Source of the DNA: Leptodactylus fallax | Lineage: Eukaryota; Chordata; Amphibia; Anura; Leptodactylidae | NCBI GenBank assembly: GCA_947044405.1 | Contig: CAMRHE010000029.1 | Location: 186,001-250,000 of the forward strand | Length of the DNA: 64,000 nucleotides | Reading direction: 5' to 3' | Part shown: piece by piece, positions 11,119 through 20,553 of the stretch | Layout of the letters: each line of letters opens with the position of its first letter | How positions within the stretch are numbered: the stretch's first letter is position 1 | The notes under the pieces: model-generated | The model's database searches: none | Seen by the model: the letters and a program-made list of their open reading frames with translations, nothing else | What the model was told of the DNA's origin: nothing | Made by a program: the position numbers and the translations under genes

Positions 11119-12248
11119 TGTAAGATGGGGGAAACAGCCCTCATGTTATGAGTGTACCTGTTTCTGTAGATAAGTTCATTTTTTTTTTATAAACTGACAT
11201 TTGTTTATTTGACCACAAGAGGCCACTGTTACCTCAGAAATAGAAGAGACTGTAATTCTGTAATTCCCTGGAGTAGTGACGTGGAGACCCTGTCCTGCAG
11301 AGGTGGTACAAGAAGGAGCAGAGTGTGTGTGGCAGCCATCTTGGGAGTGTGCTTACAGCTTTTAGAAGAAGAAGGACTGAAGTGAGAGAGAATGTGAATT
11401 TCTAACAGATCATAAATATAGCAAGGTGGTGCTGAAGCAGAGACTGTTCCAGGGTTTGTTCAGACAGCATCCTAAGTTGAAGATTGCTATCAAGGACCTG
11501 GTTGAGAAGTGGCCCTGTCAGTGAGATTGCATGTTTTCTGGATGAGCCCCACTTCCAGCTGTTCCAAACCAAGGCGAAAAGGTACACAACAAAGCTGGAT
11601 CAGTAAGAGAAGTAATCGTGCACGCACCGCATTACAATGTTTTGCTTGGGACTAAGGGCCTGTAGTTAGACTAGTTAGGCATACTCATCTTCACAGGCCA
11701 CACTACTGGTGAAATATCTACCTATTGGGTAGTAAGGACTAAGACTCAGAGAATTCTATAGACTTGTAACTCCCAGAGAGGAGCTTCTGAGGAAGTCTAG
11801 AAGCAACATTTTATACATTGTCACATTTCTTTGGCTTGCAAGCTGACCTATTATATTTACTTGCTTGTACTTTGTTTGTGGGGAATAGGGGTATTTTGAT
11901 AAGTTTGTAAGCTCTTGTGTTATACCGCTGGTGCCCCTATCACACTCACTGAATTGTTCCTGTGACTAGGGTGATAAAAAGGTAACAAGCGGCTGGTTAG
12001 TTGCAGCCTGCAGATAGGTAAAAGCTTGGAGTGTTTTGGAGCCATACATGAGAGGGCACCGCGCTGTACAACACCAGGGCCTCAGCTTCCTGGCTGAGTG
12101 TATGTAAATAATTGGGAGTGTTTTTTTTGGTAAAGAGGTGTTACTACACAAAGTAAAATCTTGTTTTTTACTAAATTGATTTGGACTCGCTTCCTTTGTT
12201 CGTGACTTCGCTGTATCCTGGGGAGTCCACCCCGGTACACGGCTTACA
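11119..12248 (+). repeat. Gypsy-A 3' LTR (long form)
   Basis: The 1130-bp repeat starts TGTAAGATGG and ends CGGCTTACA. The G-rich GTGGGGTGGC directly before it may be the polypurine tract. The middle segment 11175-11879, absent from the 5' LTR, is partly shared with 1-452. It contains a short translation resembling the first catalytic block of Tc1-like transposases (FLDEPHFQLFQ, about 11534-11566). Confidence 0.86.
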
Positions 12249-12580
12249 TGCGCATAACCTGTATGTGACCCCGGGGGGGGGGGGGAAATAACAGGGACTT
12301 CTGTCATCCCCTCTCCTATCAATCAGAGAGCATACTATACTTTTGCTCTCTGATTGTCACATGGAGGGATAATGTAATACCCCTCTGAGCCTTACTAGAG
12401 GGGTATTCTTATGTAATACCCCTTTGAACATAACCAGGAAGTTTATTGGCACTGTGACTCAGATGTATACCATTGTACATGTCGCAGCGCCAAAAGAGTC
12501 TCACCAAACACTTACACAACTGTCGGGAGAACACCCCGACTCTTCCGATCTGCAGGTATGCCGTGAGGTGCCAAATTAGA
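12249..12580. other. Intervening sequence between Gypsy-A and DIRS
   Basis: No gene. It holds a run of 14 G (12274-12287), a small hairpin with ATCAGAGAG…CTCTCTGAT arms (about 12331-12357), and a second foldback TAATACCCCTCT…AGAGGGGTATT (about 12375-12411). Confidence 0.5.
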
Positions 12581-12722
12581 GATTCCCTTACGTCCTACAG
12601 CAGCACAATATGGGGTATCTCTGCCCCTGTGTTGTCTAGGACAGGTGGAACTTTTAATTAGCACAAAAACGTGCTTACTAACCTGCCCTATAAGAGGGCA
12701 CGAGAGACCTCCCTCACCTGTG
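12581..12722 (+). repeat. DIRS left inverted terminal repeat
   Basis: It runs from GATTCCCTTACGTCCTAC to CTCCCTCACCTGTG and is the reverse complement of the right repeat, with small differences at the very tip (ACGTCCTACAG here, AGTCCTAACAG there). A paralogous end occurs in the second DIRS copy at 47858-49451. Confidence 0.85.
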
Positions 12723-13183
12723 TTTTTTTCTGTCCTGTGTGAGACAGGTGGAGGAGGTCTCTTGTGACCTCTAGTGTTAAGGGTTTTTTTTTTTCTTACC
12801 TTGAGGTGGTCGTTCCTTTTGTTGCCGGCTTGCGTCCGTTCTTCTCAGCGTTTGTCGGTAAATCTTCGGCCGGTGGTAGGCTTTGGCCTAGCCGGAAGTG
12901 ACGTCAACCGGAACTCTTCTCAGCATCCGGGTTTCCGTGGGGGCGGATTTCGCCGGACTCCTTCGCGCCTTCTTCCGGTTTTCTCGGAAAAAGTGCGGTA
13001 AGTATGGAAATTGAAAATTTAAAGGCAAAATAAAGAATTGATTTTTGCTGCTTGTTTTTTGAGCCTCTGGCTTAGGCTTATGCTCCTCTATGTTCCATTA
13101 TGGCATTTGACCCGTTTTGGTGCTGTATAAATGTCAGGAGGGTAAGTAATATCTATTTTTATATTTATTTATTCTTGTTTATA

Positions 13184-14778
13184 CAGTACAGACCAAAAGT
13201 TTGGACACACCTTCTCATTCCAAGAGTTTTCTGTATTTTCATGACTATAAAAATTGTAGATTCACACTGAAGGCATCAAAACTATGAATTAACACATGTG
13301 GAATTATATACTTAACAAAAAAGTGTGAAACAACTGAAAATATGTCTTATATTCTAGGTTCTTCAAAGTAGCCACCTTTTGCTTTGATTACTGCTTTGCA
13401 CACTCTTGGCATTCTCTTGATGAGCTTCAAGAGGTAGTCACCTGAAATGGTCTTCCAACAGTCTTGAAGGAGTTCCCAGAGATGCTTAGCACTTGTTGGC
13501 CCTTTTGCCTTCACTCTGCGGTCCAGCTCACCCCAAACCATCTCGATTGGGTTCAGGTCTGGTGACTGTGGAGGCCAGGTCATCTGGCGTAGCACCCCAT
13601 CACTCTCCTTCTTGGTCAAATAGCCCTTACACAGTCTGGAGGTGTGTTTGGGGTCATTGTCCTGTTGAAAAATAAATGATGGTCCAACTAAACGCAAACC
13701 GGATGGAATAGCATGCCACTGCAAGATGCTGCGGTAACCATGCTGTTTCAGTATTCCTTCAATTTTGAATAAATCCCCAACAGTGTCACCAGCAAAGCAC
13801 CCGCACACCATCACACCTCCTCCTCCATGCTTCACGGTCGGAACCAGCCATGTAGAGTCCATTCATTCACCTTTTCTGCGTCGCACAAAGACACGGTGGT
13901 TGGAACCAAAGATCTCAAATCTGGACTCATCAGACCAAAGCACAGATTTCCACAGGTCTAATGTCCATTCCTTGTGTTCTTTAGCCCAGTGGTTTCCTAG
14001 CAGCTATTTTACCATGAAGGCCTGCTGCACACAGTCTCCTCTTAACAGTTGTTGTAGAGATGTGTCTGCTGCTAGAACTCTGTGTGGCATTGACCTGGTC
14101 TCTAATCTGAGCTGCTGTTAACCTGCGATTTCTGAGGCTGGTGACTCGGATGAACTTATCCTCCGCAGCAGAGGTGACTGTTGGTCTTCCTTTCCTGGGG
14201 CGGTCCTCATGTGAGACAGTTTCTTTGTAGCGCTTGATGATTTTGACCACTGCACTTGGGGACACTTTCAAAGTTTTCCCAATTTTTTGGACTGAATGAC
14301 CTTTATTTCTTAAAGTAATGATGGCCACTCGTTTTTCTTTACTTAGCTGCTTTTTTCTTGCCATAATACAAATTCTAACACTCCATTCAGTAGGAATATC
14401 AGCTGTGTATCCACCTGACTTCTGAACACCACAACTGATGGTCCCAACCCCATTTATAAGGCAAGAAATCCCACTTATTAAACGTGACAGGGCACACCTG
14501 TGAAGTGAAAACCATTTCAGGTGTCTACCTCTTGAAGCTCATCAAGAGAATGCCAAGAGTGTGCAAAGCAGTAATCAAAGCAAAAGGTGGCTACTTTGAA
14601 GAACCTAGAATATAAGACATATTTTCAGTTGTTTCACACTTTTTTGTTAAGTATATAATTCAACATGTGTTAATTCATAGTTTTGATGCCTTCAGTGTGA
14701 ATCTACAATTTTTATAGTCATGAAAATACAGAAAACTCTTGGAATGAGAAGGTGTGTCCAAACTTTTGGTCTGTACTG
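13184..14778 (-). mobile_element. Tc1-B: Tc1-like DNA transposon with ~266-bp inverted repeats
   Basis: It starts CAGTACAGACCAAAAGTTTG and ends with the complement …TTTTGGTCTGTACTG, flanked by TA at 13182-13183 and 14779-14780. The terminal repeats 13184-13449 and 14513-14778 are nearly identical. The left one contains the 3' end of the transposase gene, so that coding tail is duplicated at the other end. It inserted into the DIRS leader. Confidence 0.95.
13347..14364 (-). pseudogene. Tc1-B transposase, broken in the middle
   Basis: The start is ATG at 14364 (MARKKQLSKEKRVAIITL). The paired helix-turn-helix DNA-binding region is followed by the GRP-like hook (EDRPRKGRPTVTS). The first frame ends at 13981 with a TAA. 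The frame then shifts to a block carrying the first catalytic Asp (LWSDESRFEIFG, about 13935-13900). A TGA near 13862 is followed by the last frame with FQQDNDPKHTSRLCKGYL and [18 protein letters not shown]. Full length would be about 340 residues, the family norm. All three catalytic residues are present but a frameshift and a stop inactivate it. Confidence 0.9.
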
Positions 14779-14854
14779 TATGTATTATATGAATTGTTGA
14801 TTCATATCGCTGGCCTAGCTCTGCATGAATTCCTCTGTATTTTTTTCATTGTGG

Positions 14855-15282
14855 TGTGAGTATGTGAACCAGAGGGCGCTGTTGAGCGACCCAGGCCCAG
14901 GCCAGAAAAGGCTCTCAGCCACGCCTTTGGGTGGGGGGGGTGTAACTCCAGAAGTCTGGAGTATCCTGCAGGGAGCAGGAGATGGTTGACCCAGCTGGAC
15001 AGATAGACGGTCTGTGCCAGGAGGGCTGAGGTCCACAGGGGACTGTTGCTGGAGCTGAGCAATAGTCAGGACAGTTAGGGGCTCAAGGAGTCAGTTAGTG
15101 CCCTAACTGTGGCATAGGTTTTTTGTTGTTTTGTTATGTTGCAGTTAAGCTGAATAAAGCCAGTTTTATTTTACACTTGGACCGTCTGAACGCTATCATT
15201 CCGGCGCCCAGTACCACGAACCACCGCTGTCCGGACCAGGAGCCTGCAGCCATTTTCAGTCTAATGCCCCCAAGTTGTCACA
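14855..15282 (+). repeat. 5' LTR of the host-gene-carrying element
   Basis: The 428-bp repeat has TGTGA/TCACA ends. A polyadenylation signal AATAAA lies at about 15152 (GCTGAATAAAGCC). No clear TATA box is seen. Confidence 0.93.
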
Positions 15283-15302
15283 TATGGTGGAGAACGCGCG
15301 CA
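15283..15302 (+). promoter_or_regulatory. Putative primer-binding site
   Basis: TATGGTGGAGAACGCGCGC directly follows the LTR. The TGGTGGAGAACGCGC core, 2 bp after the LTR, is in the right place for a tRNA primer site. I cannot name the tRNA. Confidence 0.55.
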
Positions 15303-15984
15303 TAAAGAGATCCACGCAAGTCCTGGAAGACAAGTGTTTGGTGACTGCAGTACTGCTAAGTGTGCATTGTGGCCTACAGCTGGAAGAAATCTGTGATTTC
15401 AACTGAGAAACCCATGAAGGGGTGAGTGAATTGCAACATAGCAAAGTGTGTGCAAAACTGGTGAAAGTAAAACTCTGGAAGAGGAATCCAGGGAATGGAC
15501 TTTGTGTATACTGTGGCACAGAAGTCTGTAAAGTGTTTGCTGATGGCAAGAAAGTAAGCAATGTGTGTGGAAGCTGGATATTGCAAACAGTCTATGTGAA
15601 AGGCTATGGTGCCATGTTTCTGTTTTCTGTGTAAGACAGAAGAAAATGCTGGTTGTTGTAGTGTCACATAAGTTAACTGTTTGAATACATGTGACTGCAG
15701 AAGATAGCAAAAAGCTGCTGCCGGTTGAACCCAAGGTTGCTGTGGAATATTGTGTAATCTTGTTAGTAAACCATGGGCAAGAAAAAGAGAATTTCAGCTT
15801 GTAAAAAAGCAGAGAAGTTATGCACAGGTTTATTAGTGCAGCAGTCTGAATGCAGAGAGACACAAAACCCGGAACAGATCATGTGGAGTGCAAGTAAAGA
15901 TAATGGATTGCATGAGAGTGATGCAGTTTTTCTAAAGCACCTCTGTTCTATGATTGAATATGTCCCTGTTGACTGTATGTCTCA
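15303..15984 (+). pseudogene. Captured payload, 5' part: leader and first ORF segment
   Basis: About 470 bp of leader precedes an ATG in good context (AAACCATGG) at 15773. The frame MGKKKRISACKKAEKLCTGL… continues for about 70 codons to the Tc1-C insertion. I do not recognise this segment. Within the leader a frame at 15422-15634 includes CVYCGTEVCKVFADGKK, also unassigned. When Tc1-C is ignored, the frame before it does not match the frame used after it, so there is at least one indel. It could be part of a captured gene or remains of the original element. Confidence 0.5.
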
Positions 15985-17550
15985 TAGTCATGGCCAAAAG
16001 TTTTGAGAATGACACAAATATTATATTTTCACATGATCTGCTGCCCTCTGGTTTTTATGTGTGTTTGTCAGATGTTTTTATCACATACAGAAATATAATT
16101 GCATTCATATTATGAGTAACAGAAGCTTATATTGACAGTTAGAATGAGTTAATGCAGCAAGTCAATATTTGCAGTGTTGACCCTTCTTCTTCAGGACCTC
16201 TGCAATTCTCCCTGGCATGCTCTCAATCAACTTCTGGACCAAATCCTGACTGATAGCAGTCCATTCTTGCAGAATCAATGCTTTAAATTTGTCTGAATTT
16301 GTTGGTTTTTGTTTGTCCACCCGTCTCTTGATGATTGACCACAAGTTCTCAATGGGATTAAGATCTGGGGAGTTTCCAGGCCATGGACCCAAAATCTCTG
16401 TTTTGTTCCCTGAGCCATTTAGTTATCACCTTTGCTTTATGGCAAGGTGCTCCATCATGCTGGAAAAGGCATTGTTGAGCGCCAAACTGCTCTTGGACGG
16501 TTGGGAGAAGTTGCTCTTGGAGGACATTCTGGTACCATTCTTTATTCATGGCTGTGTTTTTAGGCAAGACTGTGAGAGAGCCGATTCCCTTGGCTGAGAA
16601 GCAACCCCACACATGAATGGTTTCAGGATGCTTTACAGTTGGCATGAGACAAGACTGGTGGTAGCGCTCACCTCTTCTTCTCCGAATAAGCTGTTTTCCA
16701 GATGTTCCAAACAATCGAAAAGGGGATTCATCAGAGAAAATGACTTTACCCCAGTCCTCAGCAGTCCACTCCCTGTATATTTTTGCAGAATATCAGTCTG
16801 TCCCTGATGTTTTTTCTGGAGAGAAGTGGCTTCTTTGCTGCCCTCCTTGAGACCAGGCCTTGCTCCAAGAGTCTCCGCCTCACAGTGCATGCAGATGCAC
16901 TCACACCTGCCTGCTGCCATTCCTCAGCAAGCTCTGCACTGCTGGTAGCCTGATCCCGCAGCTGAAACACTTTTAAGAGACAGTCCTGCCGCTTGCTGGT
17001 CTGTCTTGGGCGCCCTGGAGCCTTTTTGGCACCAATGGAACCTCTCTCCTTGAAGTTCTTGATGATGCGATAGATTGTTGACTCAGGTGCAATCTTTCTA
17101 GCTGCAATACTCTTCCCAGTTAGGCCATTTTTGTGCAGTGCAATGATGACTGCACGTGTTTCTTTAGAGATAACCATGGTTAACAGAAGAGAAACAATGA
17201 TGGCAAGCACCAGCCTCCTTTTAAAGTGTCCAGTGGTGTCATTCTTACTTAATCATGACAGATTGATCTCCAGCCCTGTCCTCATCAACACCCACACCTG
17301 TGTTAATGGAGCAATCACTGAAACGATGTTAGGTGGTCCTTTTAAGGCAGGGCTGCAATGATGTTGAAATGTGTTTTGGGGGATAAAGTTCATTTTCTAG
17401 GCAAATATTGACTTTGCAAGTATTTGCTGTTAAGCTGATCACTCTTTATAACATTCTGGAGTATATGCAAATTGCCATTAGAAAAAGTGAAGCAGTAGAC
17501 TTTGTAAAAATTAATATTTGTATCATTCTCAAAACTTTTGGCCATGACTG
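15985..17550 (-). mobile_element. Tc1-C: Tc1-like DNA transposon
   Basis: The termini are TAGTCATGGCCAAAAGTTTT on the left and its complement …AAAACTTTTGGCCATGACTG on the right, with about 40-bp inverted repeats. TA follows at 17551-17552. The left TA appears as CA and the first base of the element as T, consistent with single point changes. It inserted into the captured payload of the surrounding LTR element, so it is younger than that element. Confidence 0.93.
16162..17177 (-). pseudogene. Tc1-C transposase, two frame breaks
   Basis: The start is probably ATG at 17177 (MVISKETRAVIIALHKNG), with helix-turn-helix motifs and a GRPR-type hook (KKAPGRPRQTSKRQ). The first frame ends at 16758. 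The middle part (16358-16714) holds GRGERYHQ-type sequence and the second catalytic block, FQHDGAPCHKAKVITKWL. The last frame (16162-16392) holds the third, [17 protein letters not shown]. The first catalytic Asp lies just upstream of 16714 in the frame (DESPFRLF). Length and domains fit a DD34E Tc1 transposase. The two breaks make it non-functional. Confidence 0.9.
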
Positions 17551-17552
17551 TA

Positions 17553-18325
17553 CTGGAGTGCATCAAAGCGCCAAAGATGAAAATATTATGGTGCAGCAGG
17601 TTCAAGATGAGATTAAACGGCAATTTGAGGTATTAGAAAAAGAGCACCTTAAGTTGAACCTGAAGTTAAAGAAAGATCTTGAATCTATGAGGAGTTCATG
17701 TTCTAGTCATTGTGGAGATGTGGTGCTGGGTTTGCCTGGAATGGACTGTGTCACTAAGAAGGAGTTTCCTGAAATGAAATGTGCTCTATCTAATGAAGTC
17801 ATACAGAGTGTAAAGCAAAAGCAAGTGCTTGAGAAGCAATTGCAGGATTTAAAGGAGCAGCGTGTCCAAGACTCCATTGCCAAAGAGAGTGTCATTGAAA
17901 AATTGAGAGATGAGCTTGAAACTGCTAAACAAAGAGAAAGGGAACTCAAAGCTAGAATATGTAGCCTGGAGAGGGCGCTGTCAGGATCTTGTGAAGATAA
18001 TGAGACGTTGTCTGTTTTGGTGCAAAATAAAGACAAAGAATTGAATAATGTCATAGGGCTTCTTTCTCAAGCAGACAGCAAGTTTATCAAACTTTCCAAA
18101 GATTTTTCTACACTAGAATCTCAGCTTCAGGACACTCAGGAACTTTTGCAAGAAGAAACCCATCAGAAGCTTGACCTTAGTACAAAACTAAAACAAATGG
18201 AAGATGAGAAAAATGGTTTCCTTGAGCAACTAGAGGAAGAGGAGATAGCAAAAAGAGATTTGACAAAGCAGATTTCAACATTACAGGCTCAGGCGACTGA
18301 TATGAAAAAAAACAATGGAAGATAG
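17553..18325 (+). pseudogene. Captured payload: coiled coil running into non-muscle myosin II rod
   Basis: The frame is open from the Tc1-C junction. The first ~150 codons ([19 protein letters not shown] onward) are heptad-rich coiled coil of a gene I cannot name. From about codon 165 ([14 protein letters not shown] at about 18044) it matches the S2/LMM rod of non-muscle myosin II heavy chain, closest in my recollection to MYH9: [17 protein letters not shown], then LEDEK-type heptads and ATDMKK. The frame ends at TAG 18323-18325 after an A8 run (18305-18312). One A fewer would join it to the next segment. No introns interrupt it, so it is cDNA-derived. Confidence 0.78.
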
Positions 18326-19220
18326 TACTGGATCCTTGGACTCTGTTGAAGAACTAAAGGAAAAGTTGCAAAAGGAGCTAGAAGCTACAAATCAACGTTT
18401 TGAGGAGACGGCTGCTGCTTATGGCAAACTTGAGAAGACGAAAATTAGACTGCAGCAGGAACTAGAAGATGTAGGTGTAGATCTTGATCATCAACATCGG
18501 ATTGTGTCAAATTTGAAAAGGAAGCAGAAAAAGTTTGATCAGCTGCTTGGTGAAGAGAAGACTCTTTCTGCTAGATATGCAGAAGAACGTGACCGTGCTG
18601 AAGCAGAGGCTCGTGTTAAAGAGACCAAAGCTCTTGCCTTGGCTCGTTCCCTAGAAGAGGCCCTTGTATTGAAGGCCGAGTTAGAGAGGCTCAACAGGCA
18701 ACTGCGCACTGAAATGGAGGATTTGGTTAGCTCCAAGGATGAAGTTGAGAAAAACCTGGAATCTGTGCAGATATTGTATGAGAGCAAAGCTAATGCTTAT
18801 GACAAGCTGGAAAAGGCCAAGAGAGAATTGGACCTCCAGGTAGAAGACATGAAGATTCAGTTTGAGGGAAACCTGTCTAATTTGTCTGCTGAGATTGTAG
18901 ATCTAAAAATGCTTGTTGCTAAACTAAAAGTGCAAGTGAACAAGCAGGAGGAAATTGTATGCATCAAGGAACAGCTGGAGTTTCAGATGAATCAAGTGAA
19001 GCGCGAGTCAGAAATAAAGTTGGAAGAGCGCACTTTGCAGATTGAACAGTTAAAAACCAAAGTGGAATCTAAAAGAGAAGAATTGGATCGATTGCAGCAG
19101 TCTCTATCCAATACTGAACAGTCGGCATCTGCCCTATCTTCAAAGCTGGCAGCACTAGAAGCTGAGAAGGATTCGCTGCAGAGCCTGTTAACCTCTAAAG
19201 AATCAGAGCTGTTATCCTGA
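18315..19220 (+). pseudogene. Captured payload: MYH9-like rod, then unassigned coiled coil
   Basis: This continues the myosin homology: [58 protein letters not shown] and [20 protein letters not shown], ending at about [14 protein letters not shown] (18715-18756). These are diagnostic of non-muscle/smooth myosin II rods, where the segment forms part of the dimeric coiled-coil tail. After that point the sequence leaves myosin and becomes another coiled coil ([38 protein letters not shown]) of unknown origin. The frame ends at TGA 19218. The switch suggests fusion of more than one cDNA or strong divergence. Confidence 0.82.
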
Positions 19221-19225
19221 GAAAC

Positions 19226-19882
19226 GTGACTCAAGAGAGAGAGTCTGTATTCAACCAAGAGCAAGATAAGAGAGCCACTGAGATACTTAACTTGAATGAA
19301 AGACTTGACAAAAAGTCTGCAGATGAGCAGAAGCTGTATCTGAATGAGCTGAAGGATAAGCAGTCTTTAATAGATGCTGACCTGACAAATGTTAGAAGAA
19401 CACGGCAGAATATCCTTGAATTGGGAGACATGGTGGATAAAGAGATGGCATCTACATCTGCTGCCATAGAAGATCCAGTGCGACAGATTGAGGAAGATCT
19501 GCAAGTTGCAATAGTAAAAACTGAGATGGAAGCTGCTCAGGAAAATGTGGCAATGAAGAAAGTTCCGGAACTGGAATCAGAGATTTGTGCGCTACAGAAG
19601 GCGGTAGAATTGGAGAAAGCTGCCAGCATAGAGGCAGAGAAAGCAGAGCCATTAAGGCAGCCAGAACATGTAACCAAAAAGCATCTGGGTACTGACAGAA
19701 AAAACTGTGATGGTGAAAACTTGGTATCCCAGTCCTCCGGTGTTAGCACAGGGAATGAAAATAACTTGAAGAATGTTGAGATGACGATATCACCAGCTCC
19801 TGTACTGTCAGAAAGGGGTTGGCACGAAAATTCTTGCAATCTATCACAGTATCGCAACATGCCTCCAGAAAGTTGTGTGTAA
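19226..19882 (+). pseudogene. Captured payload: third coiled-coil segment
   Basis: The frame shifts relative to the previous segment and continues with heptad-like sequence (NLNERLDKKSADEQKLYLNE, IEEDLQVAIVKTEMEAAQEN, VPELESEICALQKAVELEKA), then a low-complexity Ser/Asn-rich tail ending PPESCV-stop at 19882. I do not recognise a parent gene. Continuity with the flanking payload segments and lack of introns suggest the same captured transcript or a second one. Confidence 0.5.
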
Positions 19883-19940
19883 GAGAGAGGAGATAAGACT
19901 AGAGTATGGAAGTGGTTCTCCTGCTGCCGTACAGGTGTAG

Positions 19941-20424
19941 AAGCATTATACAGAAACCATTCCAATATATGATGTGGCAGTTGTTAAAGACATACCAGAA
20001 AATGTAGTTCAGCGTGAGCTATTTTGTGAGGGTGTACTGTATGGCCCTTGTGCAGAAGGAGAAGATATTGCGGTCTCCTAAACTTCTAAGCCTTGATGGT
20101 GATGGCAAAGTTTGCTTTGAGATGAAGGTTACAGAAAAGGTACCCGTGAAACATTTATACTCTAAAAACATTGATGTGCATGAAGTACGTGTCAGTTGGT
20201 CTCTGAGATCCTGTGGACTCGTGATAGGTGAAGATGAAGATTCTTACGGCTATTCAATAAAGGGATCAAAATCATGCAATGGGAAGGCTGAAGACTATGG
20301 CGAGAAATGTGATGAAAATTATGTTATTTCCTGTATGGCGAATTGTGAAGGTGATGAAGTAAAACTTGCCTTTGCACAGAATGGCCAGGATCTTGGCGTA
20401 GCATTTAAAGTGAGGAGAAAATGG
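19941..20424 (+). pseudogene. Captured payload: hnRNP U-like SPRY domain
   Basis: The first ~50 codons ([37 protein letters not shown]) end at a TAA near 20079. From 20014 the next frame carries the core: [61 protein letters not shown] and [20 protein letters not shown]. This is the SPRY domain of hnRNP U (scaffold attachment factor A), a nuclear RNA/chromatin protein. The normal N-terminal part of that domain is absent, so it looks like a deletion joined directly to GDGKVCFEM. Homology stops at VAFKV, and a basic stretch leads to the polypurine tract. No introns. Confidence 0.85.
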
Positions 20425-20540
20425 AAAACTCGACGGAGCGGAATTTGGAAGAAGAGACCGCCAGATTGGGACTTGGTTGAAGAGGGATTTCGTCATAGGA
20501 TGTCTCGTCCCATTTTAGCTCACCCCATGGGTAGTGAGCT

Positions 20541-20553
20541 GAGGGGGAGGGTA
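20541..20553 (+). promoter_or_regulatory. Polypurine tract
   Basis: GAGGGGGAGGG followed by TA lies directly before the 3' LTR TGTGAG at 20554, the expected primer site for plus-strand DNA synthesis. Confidence 0.75.

Larger units (their letters stand above)
3905..12248 (+). mobile_element. Gypsy-A: Ty3/Gypsy LTR retrotransposon, degraded, split by Tc1-A
   Basis: LTRs run 3905-4327 and 11119-12248 and both start TGTAAG and end CTTACA. Flanking tetranucleotides are TGTG and TGCG, a possible 4-bp duplication with one change. The interior reads gag (CCHC knuckle), protease (DTG), RT, RNase H, then integrase, which is Gypsy order. Tc1-A sits between RNase H and integrase. Several frameshifts and stops make it inactive. 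The two LTRs differ by a ~706-bp segment present only in the 3' copy. Confidence 0.9.

Noticed and set aside
17408..17552. Start of the 305-codon frame as a genuine gene start
   Set aside because: The first ~48 codons are Tc1-C terminal sequence; the payload frame begins only after the TA at 17551.
18304..18312. Possible -1 ribosomal frameshift site A AAA AAC in the captured payload
   Set aside because: The phasing fits, but the -1 frame meets a stop after about 14 codons, while the myosin homology continues in the other frame. A one-base insertion explains it better.
15773..20424. A resident host myosin or hnRNP U gene at this locus
   Set aside because: There are no introns, the homologies are partial and fused, and the whole is enclosed by LTRs with a target duplication.
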